The position numbers were made by a program, and so were the translations under genes. Under the pieces are notes generated by a model that made no database searches, was not told the DNA's origin, and worked only from the letters and a program-made list of their open reading frames with translations. Shown here piece by piece: positions 16,993-26,007 of a stretch of DNA of 40,597 nt (position 1 is the stretch's first letter; each line of letters begins with the position of its first letter). Source of the DNA: an uncultured Ruminococcus sp. (GTDB lineage: Bacteria; Bacillota; Clostridia; Oscillospirales; Ruminococcaceae); the NCBI GenBank assembly GCA_946186215.1, contig CAMHMM010000001.1, positions 1 to 40,597 on the forward strand. The letters run 5' to 3'.

Positions 16993-17451
16993 TTATTTTG
17001 TTATGCTGCCCTGTGTCATCATTCCGCGGTCATTGATATATACATAGCTGCACATATCCCCGCTTATCAGCAGCAGAGACGGACTGAAAACTTCCCAGCT
17101 TTCCATATCCGATAAAATATCATCAAAGCTGCCGTAAATGTATATGCCAAGCAGCTCCCTTGTGCCGCCCATAAAGCACAGATACATTTTATCATGCGAT
17201 ACAGCACTGCCCGGAGGTGTTATCTCTGTCTGACCGGGAAAGTTAAGATCCATCTTTGTGATGATAGCTTCTAACCTTGCCGATTCATCCCTATCTGCAA
17301 ATCTGTATTTTAAACCAAAGCAGTCTATTTCATCTGTGAGCCGTTTTCTTTCATTTTCGACGGCCGCCTGCTGCTGCTTTCTTTTAAGCTGCTCCAGCTT
17401 TTGCTTCAGCGGCGAATCGCTGCTGCCCGTGTTCTGATCTGTAGATAACAT
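16993..17451 (-). CDS. Unknown protein downstream of gyrA
   Basis: 152 aa from ATG 17451, with GGAAAGG 8 nt upstream. The longer open frame reaches into gyrA in another frame and is not used. A basic, Gln-rich helix (KLEQLKRKQQQAAVENERKR, about 20-40) predicts a short coiled coil, followed by a mixed domain with YLCFMGGTRELLGIYIYG. There is no signal peptide. It begins 17 bp after the gyrA stop, so it is probably co-transcribed. No family was recognised. Confidence 0.65.
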   Translation of the reverse strand: MLSTDQNTGSSDSPLKQKLEQLKRKQQQAAVENERKRLTDEIDCFGLKYRFADRDESARLEAIITKMDLNFPGQTEITPPGSAVSHDKMYLCFMGGTRELLGIYIYGSFDDILSDMESWEVFSPSLLLISGDMCSYVYINDRGMMTQGSITK

Positions 17452-17467
17452 CTCCTGTGCCTTTCCT

Positions 17468-20077
17468 TTACTCGTCTGTCTGGTCGTCAGCACCGTCGTC
17501 GGTGTCTTCCTCGGAGGTCTCATCCTCGGGAACGATATTTTCATCGAGGATCTCTATTTCCTCCTCCTCGCGCATCGCCTCGGAGATATCCTCCTCGCTG
17601 TCAACTACGGTGTTGTCTACCTCGGCGGTCTCAACATCCTCCTCATGTGCAGTTCTTGTGAAGGTAACAACTCTTTCATTCTCCCCTACCCTCATTATGC
17701 GCACACCGGATGAATAGCGGCTCATTACGCGGATATCGCAGGCTCGTACCCTGATTATGATACCGCCGGATGCGATCATGATAACATCATCATCCTCATC
17801 GACGATCTTTATGCCGCAGACATAACCCTTTGCCTCGGTGACACGGTAGTTTTTAAGACCGTAGCCGCCTCTGTTCTGTATGCGGTAATCCGAAAGCTCT
17901 GTCCTGCGCCCGAAGCCCTTTTCGGTAACGGTGAGAACAGTCGCGCCCTCGCGCACTCTTGCCATTGAAACGATATAGTCATTATCGCGCAGTCTCATCG
18001 CCTTGACACCGTGCGCCGTTCTGGACATAGGCCTGATGCAGTTTTCGTTTATGCGTATGATGCAGCCGAGACGGGTTGCGATCATCACCTCATCGGTGCC
18101 GTCAGTAAGCCTTACGCCCGCGATAACATCGCCGTTGTCAAGACCGATAGCGCGAAGTCCCATCTTGCGCACATTCTTGTAGGCATTGAGGGGCGTTCTC
18201 TTGATCTTGCCGTTCTTTGTTACCATGATAAGGAACTTGCCCTCATCATAATCCGAGGTGCGGATCATCGCCTCGATCTTCTCATTCTCCGAAAGCGGGA
18301 TGAGATTTATCATATTAGTGCCCTTGGACTGCTTTGAGCCCTCGGGGATCTCGTAGCATTTGAGCTTGTACATAACGCCCATATTGGAAATGAGCAGAAC
18401 ATCATCCTTTGAGGATGCAATGAACATCTCCTGTACAAAATCCTCGTCACGCTGCTTCAGGGCGCTGACACCCTTTCCGCCTCTGCGCTGAGTCTTGTAT
18501 TCGCTGACGGACTGGCGCTTGATGTAGCCTATATCGGTGAGGGTGACAACGCAGTCCTCCTCCTCGATAAGATCCTCCACATCGACCTCACCGCTTACAT
18601 TCTCGATAACGGTCTTTCTTTCGTCGCTGTATTTTCTGCTTATCTCGTCGAGATCGTTGGAGATTATCTCCAGTACGCGCTTTTCGTTTGCAAGGATATC
18701 CTTGTAGTCCTCGATCTTCTTTTTAAGCTCCTCCAGCTCGTCTAAGAGCTTCTGCATTTCCATATTGGAAAGCTGATACATCCTCATCTGGGCGATAGCC
18801 TCAGCCTGAGGCTCGGTGAGCCCGAAGCGGTCCATCAGGCGCTTTCTTATCTCTGCGATATTCGAGGAGGTGCGGCAGATCTTTACTACCTCGTCAATGT
18901 TATCCGCGGCGATTACCAGACCTTCCAGGATATGCGCCCTTGCCTCGGCCTTGTCAAGGTCGAACTGTGTGCGGCGGCGGATTACCTCTTCCTGGAACTT
19001 GATATACTCACCAAGCATCTCCTTGAGCGTGAGAAGCTTGGGCTTGTTGTTCACAAGGGCAAGCATGATAACGCCCACGGAAGACTGCAGCTCGGTGTAT
19101 TTGAAAAGCTTGTTGAGCACTACCTGCGCGATTGCATCCTTTTTGAGCTCGATCACTATGCGCACCTTGTAATCCTTGTCGGATTCGTCGCGTATAGCAT
19201 AGATGCCGTCCACACGCTTTTCCTTAACAAGCTCCGCCATTCTTTCGATAAGGCGCTTCTTGTTTACCATATACGGCAGCTCTGAAACAACTATGCAGTT
19301 TCTTCCGTGAAGCTCGCATATCTCTGTCTTGGAGCGCAGAACGATCTTGCCCTTACCGGTGCCGTATGCCGCACGGATACCGCTTCTTCCCATGATGATA
19401 CCGCCTGTGGGGAAGTCGGGGCCTTTGATGTGCTGCATCAGGTCGTCAAGAGTGCAGTCGGGGTTGTCTATAAGGCACTTTACCGCATCTACCGTCTCGG
19501 CCAGATTGTGAGGCGGGATATTCGTTGCCATGCCGACAGCGATACCGATAGAGCCGTTTACCAGCAGATTCGGAAAACGGGATGGCAGAACCACAGGCTC
19601 TTTGAGACGGTCGTCGTAGTTTGACATGAAATCGACGGTATTCTTGTTGATATCCGTCAGCATTTCAAGGGAGATCTTCTCCATGCGGGACTCTGTGTAA
19701 CGGTAAGCCGCAGGGGGATCTCCGTCTATGGAGCCGAAGTTGCCGTGGCCGTCGATAAGAGGATATCTCAGCGAGAAATCCTGCGCAAGCCTTACCATTG
19801 CATCATAAACGGATGCATCACCATGAGGGTGATACGAACCGAGCACAGAACCTACGGTATCTGCGCACTTACGGTAATCCTTGTCGGGTGTGAGCCCCTT
19901 TTCAAACATCGTGTAGAGGATACGCCTGTGAACAGGCTTCAGTCCGTCACGCACATCCGGAAGTGCTCTTGAAATAATTACCGACATGGAATATGCAAGG
20001 AAATAATCTCTCATTTCCTTTTCAATATCCTTGTTCAGTATCCTTTGATTATTTAAGCTGAAAACTTCATCTGACAT
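17468..20077 (-). CDS. gyrA: DNA gyrase subunit A
   Basis: 869 aa. With GyrB it introduces negative supercoils. The catalytic Tyr is Y127 in AAYRYTESRM. The GyrA box QRRGGKG opens the C-terminal beta-pinwheel needed for DNA wrapping. The quinolone region reads YHPHGDASVYD, with Ala (A88) where E. coli has Ser83, as in Mycobacterium tuberculosis. The last 60 residues are very acidic (EEDTDDGADDQTDE end), longer and more charged than in many homologues. AAAGGAAT precedes the start. A parS-like site lies 33 bp upstream. Confidence 0.98.
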   Translation of the reverse strand: MSDEVFSLNNQRILNKDIEKEMRDYFLAYSMSVIISRALPDVRDGLKPVHRRILYTMFEKGLTPDKDYRKCADTVGSVLGSYHPHGDASVYDAMVRLAQDFSLRYPLIDGHGNFGSIDGDPPAAYRYTESRMEKISLEMLTDINKNTVDFMSNYDDRLKEPVVLPSRFPNLLVNGSIGIAVGMATNIPPHNLAETVDAVKCLIDNPDCTLDDLMQHIKGPDFPTGGIIMGRSGIRAAYGTGKGKIVLRSKTEICELHGRNCIVVSELPYMVNKKRLIERMAELVKEKRVDGIYAIRDESDKDYKVRIVIELKKDAIAQVVLNKLFKYTELQSSVGVIMLALVNNKPKLLTLKEMLGEYIKFQEEVIRRRTQFDLDKAEARAHILEGLVIAADNIDEVVKICRTSSNIAEIRKRLMDRFGLTEPQAEAIAQMRMYQLSNMEMQKLLDELEELKKKIEDYKDILANEKRVLEIISNDLDEISRKYSDERKTVIENVSGEVDVEDLIEEEDCVVTLTDIGYIKRQSVSEYKTQRRGGKGVSALKQRDEDFVQEMFIASSKDDVLLISNMGVMYKLKCYEIPEGSKQSKGTNMINLIPLSENEKIEAMIRTSDYDEGKFLIMVTKNGKIKRTPLNAYKNVRKMGLRAIGLDNGDVIAGVRLTDGTDEVMIATRLGCIIRINENCIRPMSRTAHGVKAMRLRDNDYIVSMARVREGATVLTVTEKGFGRRTELSDYRIQNRGGYGLKNYRVTEAKGYVCGIKIVDEDDDVIMIASGGIIIRVRACDIRVMSRYSSGVRIMRVGENERVVTFTRTAHEEDVETAEVDNTVVDSEEDISEAMREEEEIEILDENIVPEDETSEEDTDDGADDQTDE

Positions 20078-20110
20078 TTTTTAGATTCCTTTTTCGGGAA
20101 AGCTCCCGTA

Positions 20111-20128
20111 ATGTTCCACATGGAACAT
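20111..20128. other. parS-like centromere site 4
   Basis: ATGTTCCACATGGAACAT, between the STAS gene and gyrA, in the same orientation as site 3. It is the copy closest to oriC, about 7.5 kb away. Confidence 0.82.
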
Positions 20129-20151
20129 TTATTCAGTATTATAATTCAGTA

Positions 20152-20487
20152 TTATAAGAAAATATTGATAAAACCGGTAATATCGAAGATCTCTTCTACC
20201 GCCTCTGAAACATTGATAAACTTCACGCTGTTGTGCGTCTTGTATATCTTCATGAAAACTCTCAGACCTGCACTGGAAATATACTTTGTTTCAGTGCTGT
20301 CGAAAACTATGTTATCACACTTGCTTTCCTTGATGCACTTTTCTATATCCTTGAGTATCGCATCCGCATTGGCGGATTCTATCCTTTCGGGAAGGATGAT
20401 GGTCACAACGCCGTTGTATGCCTTGTAGACCATGTTGTGTGTTTCATCTCCGAAAATATCGCTGATGATCTTTTCTTCGTTATCCAT
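20152..20487 (-). CDS. STAS-domain protein, anti-sigma-factor-antagonist type
   Basis: 111 aa, a single STAS domain. FDSTETKYISSAGLRVFMKIY holds the conserved Asp and the Ser normally phosphorylated by a serine-kinase anti-sigma factor (SpoIIAA/RsbV group). GAGGT lies before the ATG. No anti-sigma kinase or sigma gene is nearby, so the partner is unknown. It sits in the gyrB-gyrA gap. Confidence 0.82.
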   Translation of the reverse strand: MDNEEKIISDIFGDETHNMVYKAYNGVVTIILPERIESANADAILKDIEKCIKESKCDNIVFDSTETKYISSAGLRVFMKIYKTHNSVKFINVSEAVEEIFDITGFINIFL

Positions 20488-20520
20488 ATCATTACCTCAC
20501 TTGTCTTTCACCGGGAACGG

Positions 20521-21195
20521 TCATATCACAATGAATTTCGTTCCCAGATGAACGGGGTATTTTTCGGCTATCCTTGCGTTTTCCTCGTCCGAAAATGCGC
20601 TTCTCGGGATAACATATATGTTTCTTCCCTTTATGTATGCGATGTACTGATCCTCTGTGCAGAGAACATCCACCACACCCTCGGTAAGCTTTATTATCGT
20701 CGCGGGAGGAAGGTCATCTGTGCTGTCTTTTTCTTCACTGCTTTCTTCTTTTTCCTCTTCTCCGCTCTGTGCATTTTCGTCTGATTCTGCTTTATCCTCA
20801 TCCTCATTTTTAATATCATTCTGAGGATCATACACAGTGGTAACTATTATCTTGTCCGTGAACATTTCCGCTCTGTATATTATCCCGTCCAGATCCTTTA
20901 TAGCCTCTGCAAGCTTGTTGTAGGTAAGTCTGGGCTTCTGGAGTATAAACAGCCCCACTGCAAGGAGTACCAGCAGGAGTATTATATTAACGCTCTGCAC
21001 GCCCGATACGGCGATATTTGCAAACTGTATCACCGCCGCTATCGCAAGCAGCGTTATCTGTATCGCCACATTCTTGAAAACATACCGTCTCTGAAAGGTC
21101 TTGAAACCCTTCATTATCTCGTCGGACTTGCTTTCATACTCTCCGCTGGCAAGCAGCTCTCCGTCACGGAAGCTCTCTGTTCTCTCGTCTATCAA
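20521..21195 (-). CDS. Two-TM membrane protein, possibly YcxB-like
   Basis: 224 aa from a TTG start that overlaps the preceding stop as TTGA. Two hydrophobic segments (about 42-62 and 70-88) follow a basic stretch, with a cytosolic domain split by a very acidic Glu/Asp/Ser run (about 128-162). The C-terminal YIKGRNIYVIPRSAFSDEENARI recalls YcxB-like proteins, whose function is unknown. It is translationally coupled to the small upstream membrane protein. Confidence 0.65.
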   Translation of the reverse strand: MIDERTESFRDGELLASGEYESKSDEIMKGFKTFQRRYVFKNVAIQITLLAIAAVIQFANIAVSGVQSVNIILLLVLLAVGLFILQKPRLTYNKLAEAIKDLDGIIYRAEMFTDKIIVTTVYDPQNDIKNEDEDKAESDENAQSGEEEKEESSEEKDSTDDLPPATIIKLTEGVVDVLCTEDQYIAYIKGRNIYVIPRSAFSDEENARIAEKYPVHLGTKFIVI

Positions 21196-21407
21196 AGGTT
21201 CTCGTCCTCAGGCTCTTCCTCATAGGAATCAAGAAATTCAAGATCCTCTTCGTCAAGATCCTCGTTCATGCTGTCGTAATCTTCATAATCAAATTCCTTC
21301 TTGCCGAGGAGCCTCTTTGTTTTAAGGCTGTCGATAAAAAGAACCAGTGCTGCTGCTGCTGTAGCTGCTGTGATTATAACTGCCAGGATTTTAAAAAAAT
21401 TGCTCAT
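21192..21407 (-). CDS. Small single-TM acidic-tail protein
   Basis: 71 aa. One N-terminal hydrophobic helix (about 5-26, AVIITAATAAAALVLFI), a basic KTKRLLGKK patch, then an acidic tail (YEDYDSMNEDLDEEDLEFLD). GGAGG lies upstream. It overlaps the next gene by 4 nt and probably forms a membrane pair with it. Function unknown. Confidence 0.7.
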   Translation of the reverse strand: MSNFFKILAVIITAATAAAALVLFIDSLKTKRLLGKKEFDYEDYDSMNEDLDEEDLEFLDSYEEEPEDENL

Positions 21408-21504
21408 ATTAACCTCCGGTTTATTGGTTTATTATAATAGCTTATAAGATAACCGTACTCTATTTTGCGGATAATTTTCAATAGTAGCTCGGTTCGGTAG
21501 TGAA

Positions 21505-21792
21505 CCCCACCACCACCGCCTTAAGGCGGCGGTCCCCCTCCCCTTTCAGGGGAGGCAAGGCATCTTTGTGTGGTCACTCTTCAAACAAAGATTTAAATAA
21601 ATAAAAGTTCCGAGCCGCAAACAGGCATTACATTTCAAATGAGAGTACGGGTGGGTGCAGGCTCTGCCTTCCAATCACTCTATGTGGAAATGGAAGTTCC
21701 GGGCTTCAAATGTGAGTTACCCACAAATGAAAGCGCGGGCAGCTGTCGGCATTGCCGACCGGGAGAGTGCAAGCTCTGCCTGCCTTGCCGGC
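21505..21792. repeat. Mosaic hairpin repeat, locus 3, abutting gyrB
   Basis: Starts with CCGCC-ttaa-GGCGG and CCCCT..AGGGG hairpins. Then come two linker copies (AGTTCCGAGCCGCAAAC and AGTTCCGGGCTTCAAATG), a GCAGGCTCTGCC module and a GTCGGCATTGCCGAC module. It ends GCCGGC at the last bases before the gyrB stop codon. The 85 bp between the small membrane gene and this block show nothing else. Confidence 0.8.
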
Positions 21793-23784
21793 TTAGAAGT
21801 CCAGATTCTGAACATATCCCGCATTTTTCTCTATGAAATCCTTGCGGGGCTCTACCTTATCACCCATAAGTATGGTGAATATCTCATCTGCCTTTGCCGC
21901 ATCCTCAATATTGACCTTGAGCATGGTTCTTGTTTCGGGATTGAGGGTGGTCTCCCAGAGCTGCTCGGGATCCATTTCACCAAGACCTTTGTATCTCTGG
22001 ATATTTACCGTTCCGTCGCCCTCTTCATTGAACTGTGCCACATACATATCTCTTTCCTCATCGGAAAATGCGTATTTGACAGTTTCTTTCTTTCCCTTGC
22101 GCTTTGCCACCTTGAAAAGCGGGGGCTGTGCGATGTATATGCGCCCTGCGTTGATAAGCTCGCGCATATATCTGAAAAAGAATGTGAGCATCAGTGTACG
22201 GATGTGGAAGCCGTCCACATCGGCATCGGACATTATAACTATCTTGCCGTAGCGCAGCTTTTCGATATTGAAATCCTCACCGATGGATGTACCCAGCGCC
22301 GCAACGACGGGCATCAGCTTTTCATTTGAATATACCTTGTCAATACGCGCCTTTTCAACATTGAGCATCTTTCCCCACAGAGGGAGCACTGCCTGATAGC
22401 GTGCATTTCTTCCGCCCTTTGCTGTGCCTCCCGCGGAATCACCCTCGACGATGTAGAGCTCTGTCAGCTCCGTATCCCTGTCGTAGCAGTCAAAGAGCTT
22501 GCCGGGGAGAGATGTGCTGTCCATCGCGGACTTGCGCCTTGCAGTCTCACGCGCCTTTTTTGCAGCCTCTCTTGCCTTCTGTGCGTTCTGAGTCTTTTCA
22601 AGTATTGCCCTTGATATTGCGGGATTTTCTTCAAGGAAATTCATCAGTTTGTCATAGACCATATTTTCCACAAGGGGACGCGCCTCGGGATTGCCGAGCC
22701 TTCCCTTTGTCTGCCCCTCAAACTCGCAGTTTGTGAGTTTTACAGAGATTATGGCCGTGATGCCCTCGCGGACATCGTCGCCGATGAGCTTTTCCTGATT
22801 ATCCTTTATCAGGTTGAACTTCTTGCCGTATTCGTTTATTACCTTTGTAAGAGCATTCCTGAAACCTGTTTCATGCGAACCGCCGTCGGTGGTGTGGATA
22901 TTGTTTGCAAAGCTGCGGACATCCTCGTTATAGGAATCGTTCCACATGAGCGCCACTTCTGCGGTCATATCATCCTTAACGCCGGAAAGATAGATCACCT
23001 TGTCGGAAAGGGGCTCATAGCCCTTTACCTTGTGGATATGCTCTACAAACTGCCTGATACCGCCCTCATAATGGAGCGTTTCGGACTGTATATTATCCTT
23101 GTCGCGCAGGTCGGAGAAAACTATCTTCACTCCCGCATTGAGGAATGCCTGCTCGCGCAGACGCTTGAGCAGCGTTTCATAGTCATACACCGTGGTCTCC
23201 GTGAATATCAGAGGATCGGCTTTGAATTTTACATTCGTGCCTGTTTCGGTGGTGTCGCCTATTATCTTCATCTGCTCGTCATAGTGGCCGCCGTTATTGA
23301 ACTTCTGATAATGGATATGCTCGCCGTCCTTTACGGTAAGCTCCAGCCATTCAGAAAGAGCATTAACGACCGATGCACCAACGCCGTGAAGACCGCCTGC
23401 TACCTTGTAGCCGCCGCCGCCGAACTTTCCTCCTGCGTGAAGGATGGTATAAACTACCGTTGCAGCGGATATGCCCTCCTTCGGGTGTATACCCGTAGGG
23501 ATACCGCGCCCGTTGTCGTCTACCTCGATCACATCCCCGGGGAGGATATTTACCCTTATCTCGGAGCAGAAGCCCGCCAGCGCTTCATCAATGGCATTAT
23601 CGACGATCTCATAAACAAGGTGGTGAAGACCTCTCGGCCCTGTCGAGCCGATATACATACCCGGCCTTTTCCTGACAGGCTCCAGTCCCTCGAGAACCTG
23701 TATCTGGTTTTCGTCGTAATCCTCATCCGGAGCGATAACGCCCGCTATTTCTTCATTGTTCATATACTCGTTTTCTGCACTCAT
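21793..23784 (-). CDS. gyrB: DNA gyrase subunit B
   Basis: 663 aa. The GHKL ATPase domain is intact: VDNAIDEALAG, DNGRGIPTGIHPKEG and GGLHGVGASVVNALS. The Toprim motifs follow: EGDSAGGTAKGGRNARYQA and SDADVDGFHIRTLML. The ending KNAGYVQNLDF is canonical. The start overlaps the upstream ATC-hydrolase-like stop as ATGA. Unlike most Firmicutes, gyrB and gyrA are separated by 1.7 kb with three small genes, a mosaic repeat and a parS-like site. Confidence 0.98.
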   Translation of the reverse strand: MSAENEYMNNEEIAGVIAPDEDYDENQIQVLEGLEPVRKRPGMYIGSTGPRGLHHLVYEIVDNAIDEALAGFCSEIRVNILPGDVIEVDDNGRGIPTGIHPKEGISAATVVYTILHAGGKFGGGGYKVAGGLHGVGASVVNALSEWLELTVKDGEHIHYQKFNNGGHYDEQMKIIGDTTETGTNVKFKADPLIFTETTVYDYETLLKRLREQAFLNAGVKIVFSDLRDKDNIQSETLHYEGGIRQFVEHIHKVKGYEPLSDKVIYLSGVKDDMTAEVALMWNDSYNEDVRSFANNIHTTDGGSHETGFRNALTKVINEYGKKFNLIKDNQEKLIGDDVREGITAIISVKLTNCEFEGQTKGRLGNPEARPLVENMVYDKLMNFLEENPAISRAILEKTQNAQKAREAAKKARETARRKSAMDSTSLPGKLFDCYDRDTELTELYIVEGDSAGGTAKGGRNARYQAVLPLWGKMLNVEKARIDKVYSNEKLMPVVAALGTSIGEDFNIEKLRYGKIVIMSDADVDGFHIRTLMLTFFFRYMRELINAGRIYIAQPPLFKVAKRKGKKETVKYAFSDEERDMYVAQFNEEGDGTVNIQRYKGLGEMDPEQLWETTLNPETRTMLKVNIEDAAKADEIFTILMGDKVEPRKDFIEKNAGYVQNLDF

Positions 23785-24530
23785 TTTATAGTTTCCTGCT
23801 CCATATCATAATTATCATCTTTAAGAACGCTTACAATAGTTCCCGTGCTGTCATATATCTTATCATACCTTGCTGCCGCGGGATCATCCGCACCGACAAC
23901 AAGATAATCACATTCATCGCTGGTGCCGCAGGTACCCTTTCTGATAAGTACACCGCCTATCTGCTCTATACCGTAATAGTCGCAGTTGCACAAAAACGGC
24001 AGCGTATCCATATATCTGTTTGCCTTTGCAAATTCCGCAACGGGGCACTGAATGAATTTATACCTGCTTGCGCGTATATTTCCTTCATCATCGCGAACAG
24101 GCTTTCCTCTGCGGGTAATAAAGCAGGTATCAAAGCTCTGTTCGTGCTTTTTATCCTGCACGCTCACCCTTTTGAACACACTGTCTATTATCTTCATATC
24201 CCTGTGCCGTCTGAGATCCATTATCTTCCCGATCTTTTCAAACGCGCTCATGAAGGTCGATCTCGTAAAAAGCTGGAATTCATCCCTGTCGGGCATTTCT
24301 CCCGTGACCTTCACTATGCCGTCACGCAGTGCGAACACCCAAATACCGCCGTATATGCTCGCATTGTGTGGGATATTCCTCCCGCCGTATTCGGGAGCCT
24401 TTTTCAACAGCTCACGATACCCTTCGTAGGTACTCTGCATTATCTCCCTGCCCTGTTCGGGATACATTGAAAACACCCATTTTATCGTGCTTTTTCTGAC
24501 AAAATCCGGTGGAGCAACATACTTTTTCAT
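23781..24530 (-). CDS. ATC-hydrolase family protein (L-2-amino-thiazoline-4-carboxylate hydrolase-like)
   Basis: 249 aa. The C-terminal part has the family signature: FLCNCDYYGIEQIGGVLIRK, then GTCGTSDECDYLVVGAD, which contain the conserved Cys, Asp and Gly-Thr-Cys elements. Characterised members open the thiazoline ring during L-cysteine formation in Pseudomonas; most members have no known substrate. There is no signal peptide. It overlaps remB upstream and gyrB downstream by 4 nt each, so it is translated with a core DNA-topology gene, an odd place for it. Confidence 0.72.
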   Translation of the reverse strand: MKKYVAPPDFVRKSTIKWVFSMYPEQGREIMQSTYEGYRELLKKAPEYGGRNIPHNASIYGGIWVFALRDGIVKVTGEMPDRDEFQLFTRSTFMSAFEKIGKIMDLRRHRDMKIIDSVFKRVSVQDKKHEQSFDTCFITRRGKPVRDDEGNIRASRYKFIQCPVAEFAKANRYMDTLPFLCNCDYYGIEQIGGVLIRKGTCGTSDECDYLVVGADDPAAARYDKIYDSTGTIVSVLKDDNYDMEQETIK

Positions 24531-24793
24531 CTTTTGGCCTTTCCCGACTTTCCCGCCCTGCAGGATATTGTCCTGTGGCTCACATTGGTTATATATACCT
24601 TTTCCATGCCCGATCCGTCAACTGCAACTATATATGACTTTGTCATATCAAAGCTGACATACACGGCATTCTTTCTCCGTCCCGCTGCTGCGAGATATTC
24701 TCTCGTATCATCGGCAACGGATGTTTCTATATCAAATATCCCTATTATGTCCCTGTCAAGCAGAGAACGATCATTCCCTATATGTATATACAT
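24527..24793 (-). CDS. remB: Extracellular matrix regulator RemB (DUF370)
   Basis: 88 aa, family length. The opening MYIHIGNDRSLLDRDIIGIFD and the central YVSFDMTKSYIVAVDG/VYITNVSHRTI are typical of DUF370. In Bacillus, RemB/YaaB lies between recF and gyrB, as here. RemA relatives are DNA-binding regulators of biofilm and osmotic genes; RemB's own role is less clear. Confidence 0.85.
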   Translation of the reverse strand: MYIHIGNDRSLLDRDIIGIFDIETSVADDTREYLAAAGRRKNAVYVSFDMTKSYIVAVDGSGMEKVYITNVSHRTISCRAGKSGKAKR

Positions 24794-24825
24794 TCAAAAA
24801 TCACATAAATTTAATAAAAACCGAC

Positions 24826-24868
24826 TTTTTAACAGAGTTTTCAACAAAATTTTCATTTTTGTTGAAAT
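24826..24868. other. Second small cluster of putative DnaA boxes
   Basis: Between remB and recF: TTTTTAACA (24826-24834), an exact TTTTCAACA (24838-24846) and TGTTGAAAT (24860-24868), the last reaching the recF stop codon. The spacing and sequence match the boxes in oriC. Confidence 0.55.
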
Positions 24869-26007
24869 CAACCTATTCTTATCTCCTCTAACCGTCCCGA
24901 CCTTATGCCGAAAACTCCTATTTCCGAAGATCTCCGTTCCCTGCGCATCACTGCATCATCACAGGCGGTTATGAACACCTGCATACCGTGTGCATTGTCA
25001 AGAACGAAGGACTGCCTTGAGGGATCAAGCTCGCTTAGCACATCATCAAGGAGCATCACGGGAGCTTCTCCTGACTGCTCTGCGACCAGCCTTGCCTGTG
25101 CGGTCTTGAGCACTATCGCCGCTGACCTCTGCTGCCCCTGTGAGCCGAACTCACGGACGGGAAGACCGTTTATGAATATTCCCAGATCATCCCTGTGAAC
25201 TCCGGTGAGCGTGTAACCTGCGCGGATATCATCCTGCAGACACTCACTGAGGCGTTTAAAATATATATCCTTTAACTCCCCCGCATAGTCCGAACTTCCT
25301 TCAAGCTCTCTGTAAACCCCCGACTGATACGAAAGAGTAAGGCTCTCATTGCCTCTGGTAAGCTCCGAATACAGCATCGAGGCATATTCTGAAAGATTTC
25401 TTATATATGTGTCCCTCACGACCGAGATATACGCGCCAGCAGCAGCAAGCTGCTCGTCCCATATCTCCACCTGGGAGACATCACCCCTGCCCATCGATAT
25501 CTCCTTGATAAGTGCATTTCTCTGGGAGAGGACATTTTCGTATTTATTGAGCGCCCACACAAATGAATGCTTTATCTGCGAAGCTGAAAGATCCACAAAT
25601 GACCGCCGCTTCTCGGGAGCGCCCTTTGCTATTGAAAGATCCTCGGGTGTGAACACCACACAGGAGAGCACACCGAACAGCCTTGAAAGCAGCGGGACGG
25701 GAACGCCGTTGAGGGTGATATTCTTTTCCCTGATATTTCCTCTTCTTACAGAAAAGCTGATATTCTGCCCGCGCACATTATCGGAAAAATCCACCGAAAT
25801 ATCTGATTTTTCCTTTTCAAAACCGATAAAATCCTTATCTCTGGTGCCTCTGAATGAACGGCAGCCTGTACACAGCCACACAGCCTCGATAAGATTTGTC
25901 TTTCCCTGTGCATTATCCCCGAGGATAAGATTTACCTCGGGACACGGAGAAATATCCACATCGGAAAGGTTCTTGTAGCCGTCTGCCCTTATCCTGTCTA
26001 TCCTCAC
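24868..26007 (-). CDS. recF: DNA replication and repair protein RecF
   Basis: 379 aa. An SMC-like ATPase that helps load RecA at gaps. The Walker A is GDNAQGKTN (about 30-38), the signature motif lies in REFGSQGQQRSAAIVLK, and MLLDDVLSELDPSRQ is the Walker B/D-loop. The start is GTG, overlapping the upstream S4-gene stop as GTGA. A shorter ATG alternative was not seen in a conserved place. Confidence 0.95.
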   Translation of the reverse strand: MRIDRIRADGYKNLSDVDISPCPEVNLILGDNAQGKTNLIEAVWLCTGCRSFRGTRDKDFIGFEKEKSDISVDFSDNVRGQNISFSVRRGNIREKNITLNGVPVPLLSRLFGVLSCVVFTPEDLSIAKGAPEKRRSFVDLSASQIKHSFVWALNKYENVLSQRNALIKEISMGRGDVSQVEIWDEQLAAAGAYISVVRDTYIRNLSEYASMLYSELTRGNESLTLSYQSGVYRELEGSSDYAGELKDIYFKRLSECLQDDIRAGYTLTGVHRDDLGIFINGLPVREFGSQGQQRSAAIVLKTAQARLVAEQSGEAPVMLLDDVLSELDPSRQSFVLDNAHGMQVFITACDDAVMRRERRSSEIGVFGIRSGRLEEIRIG

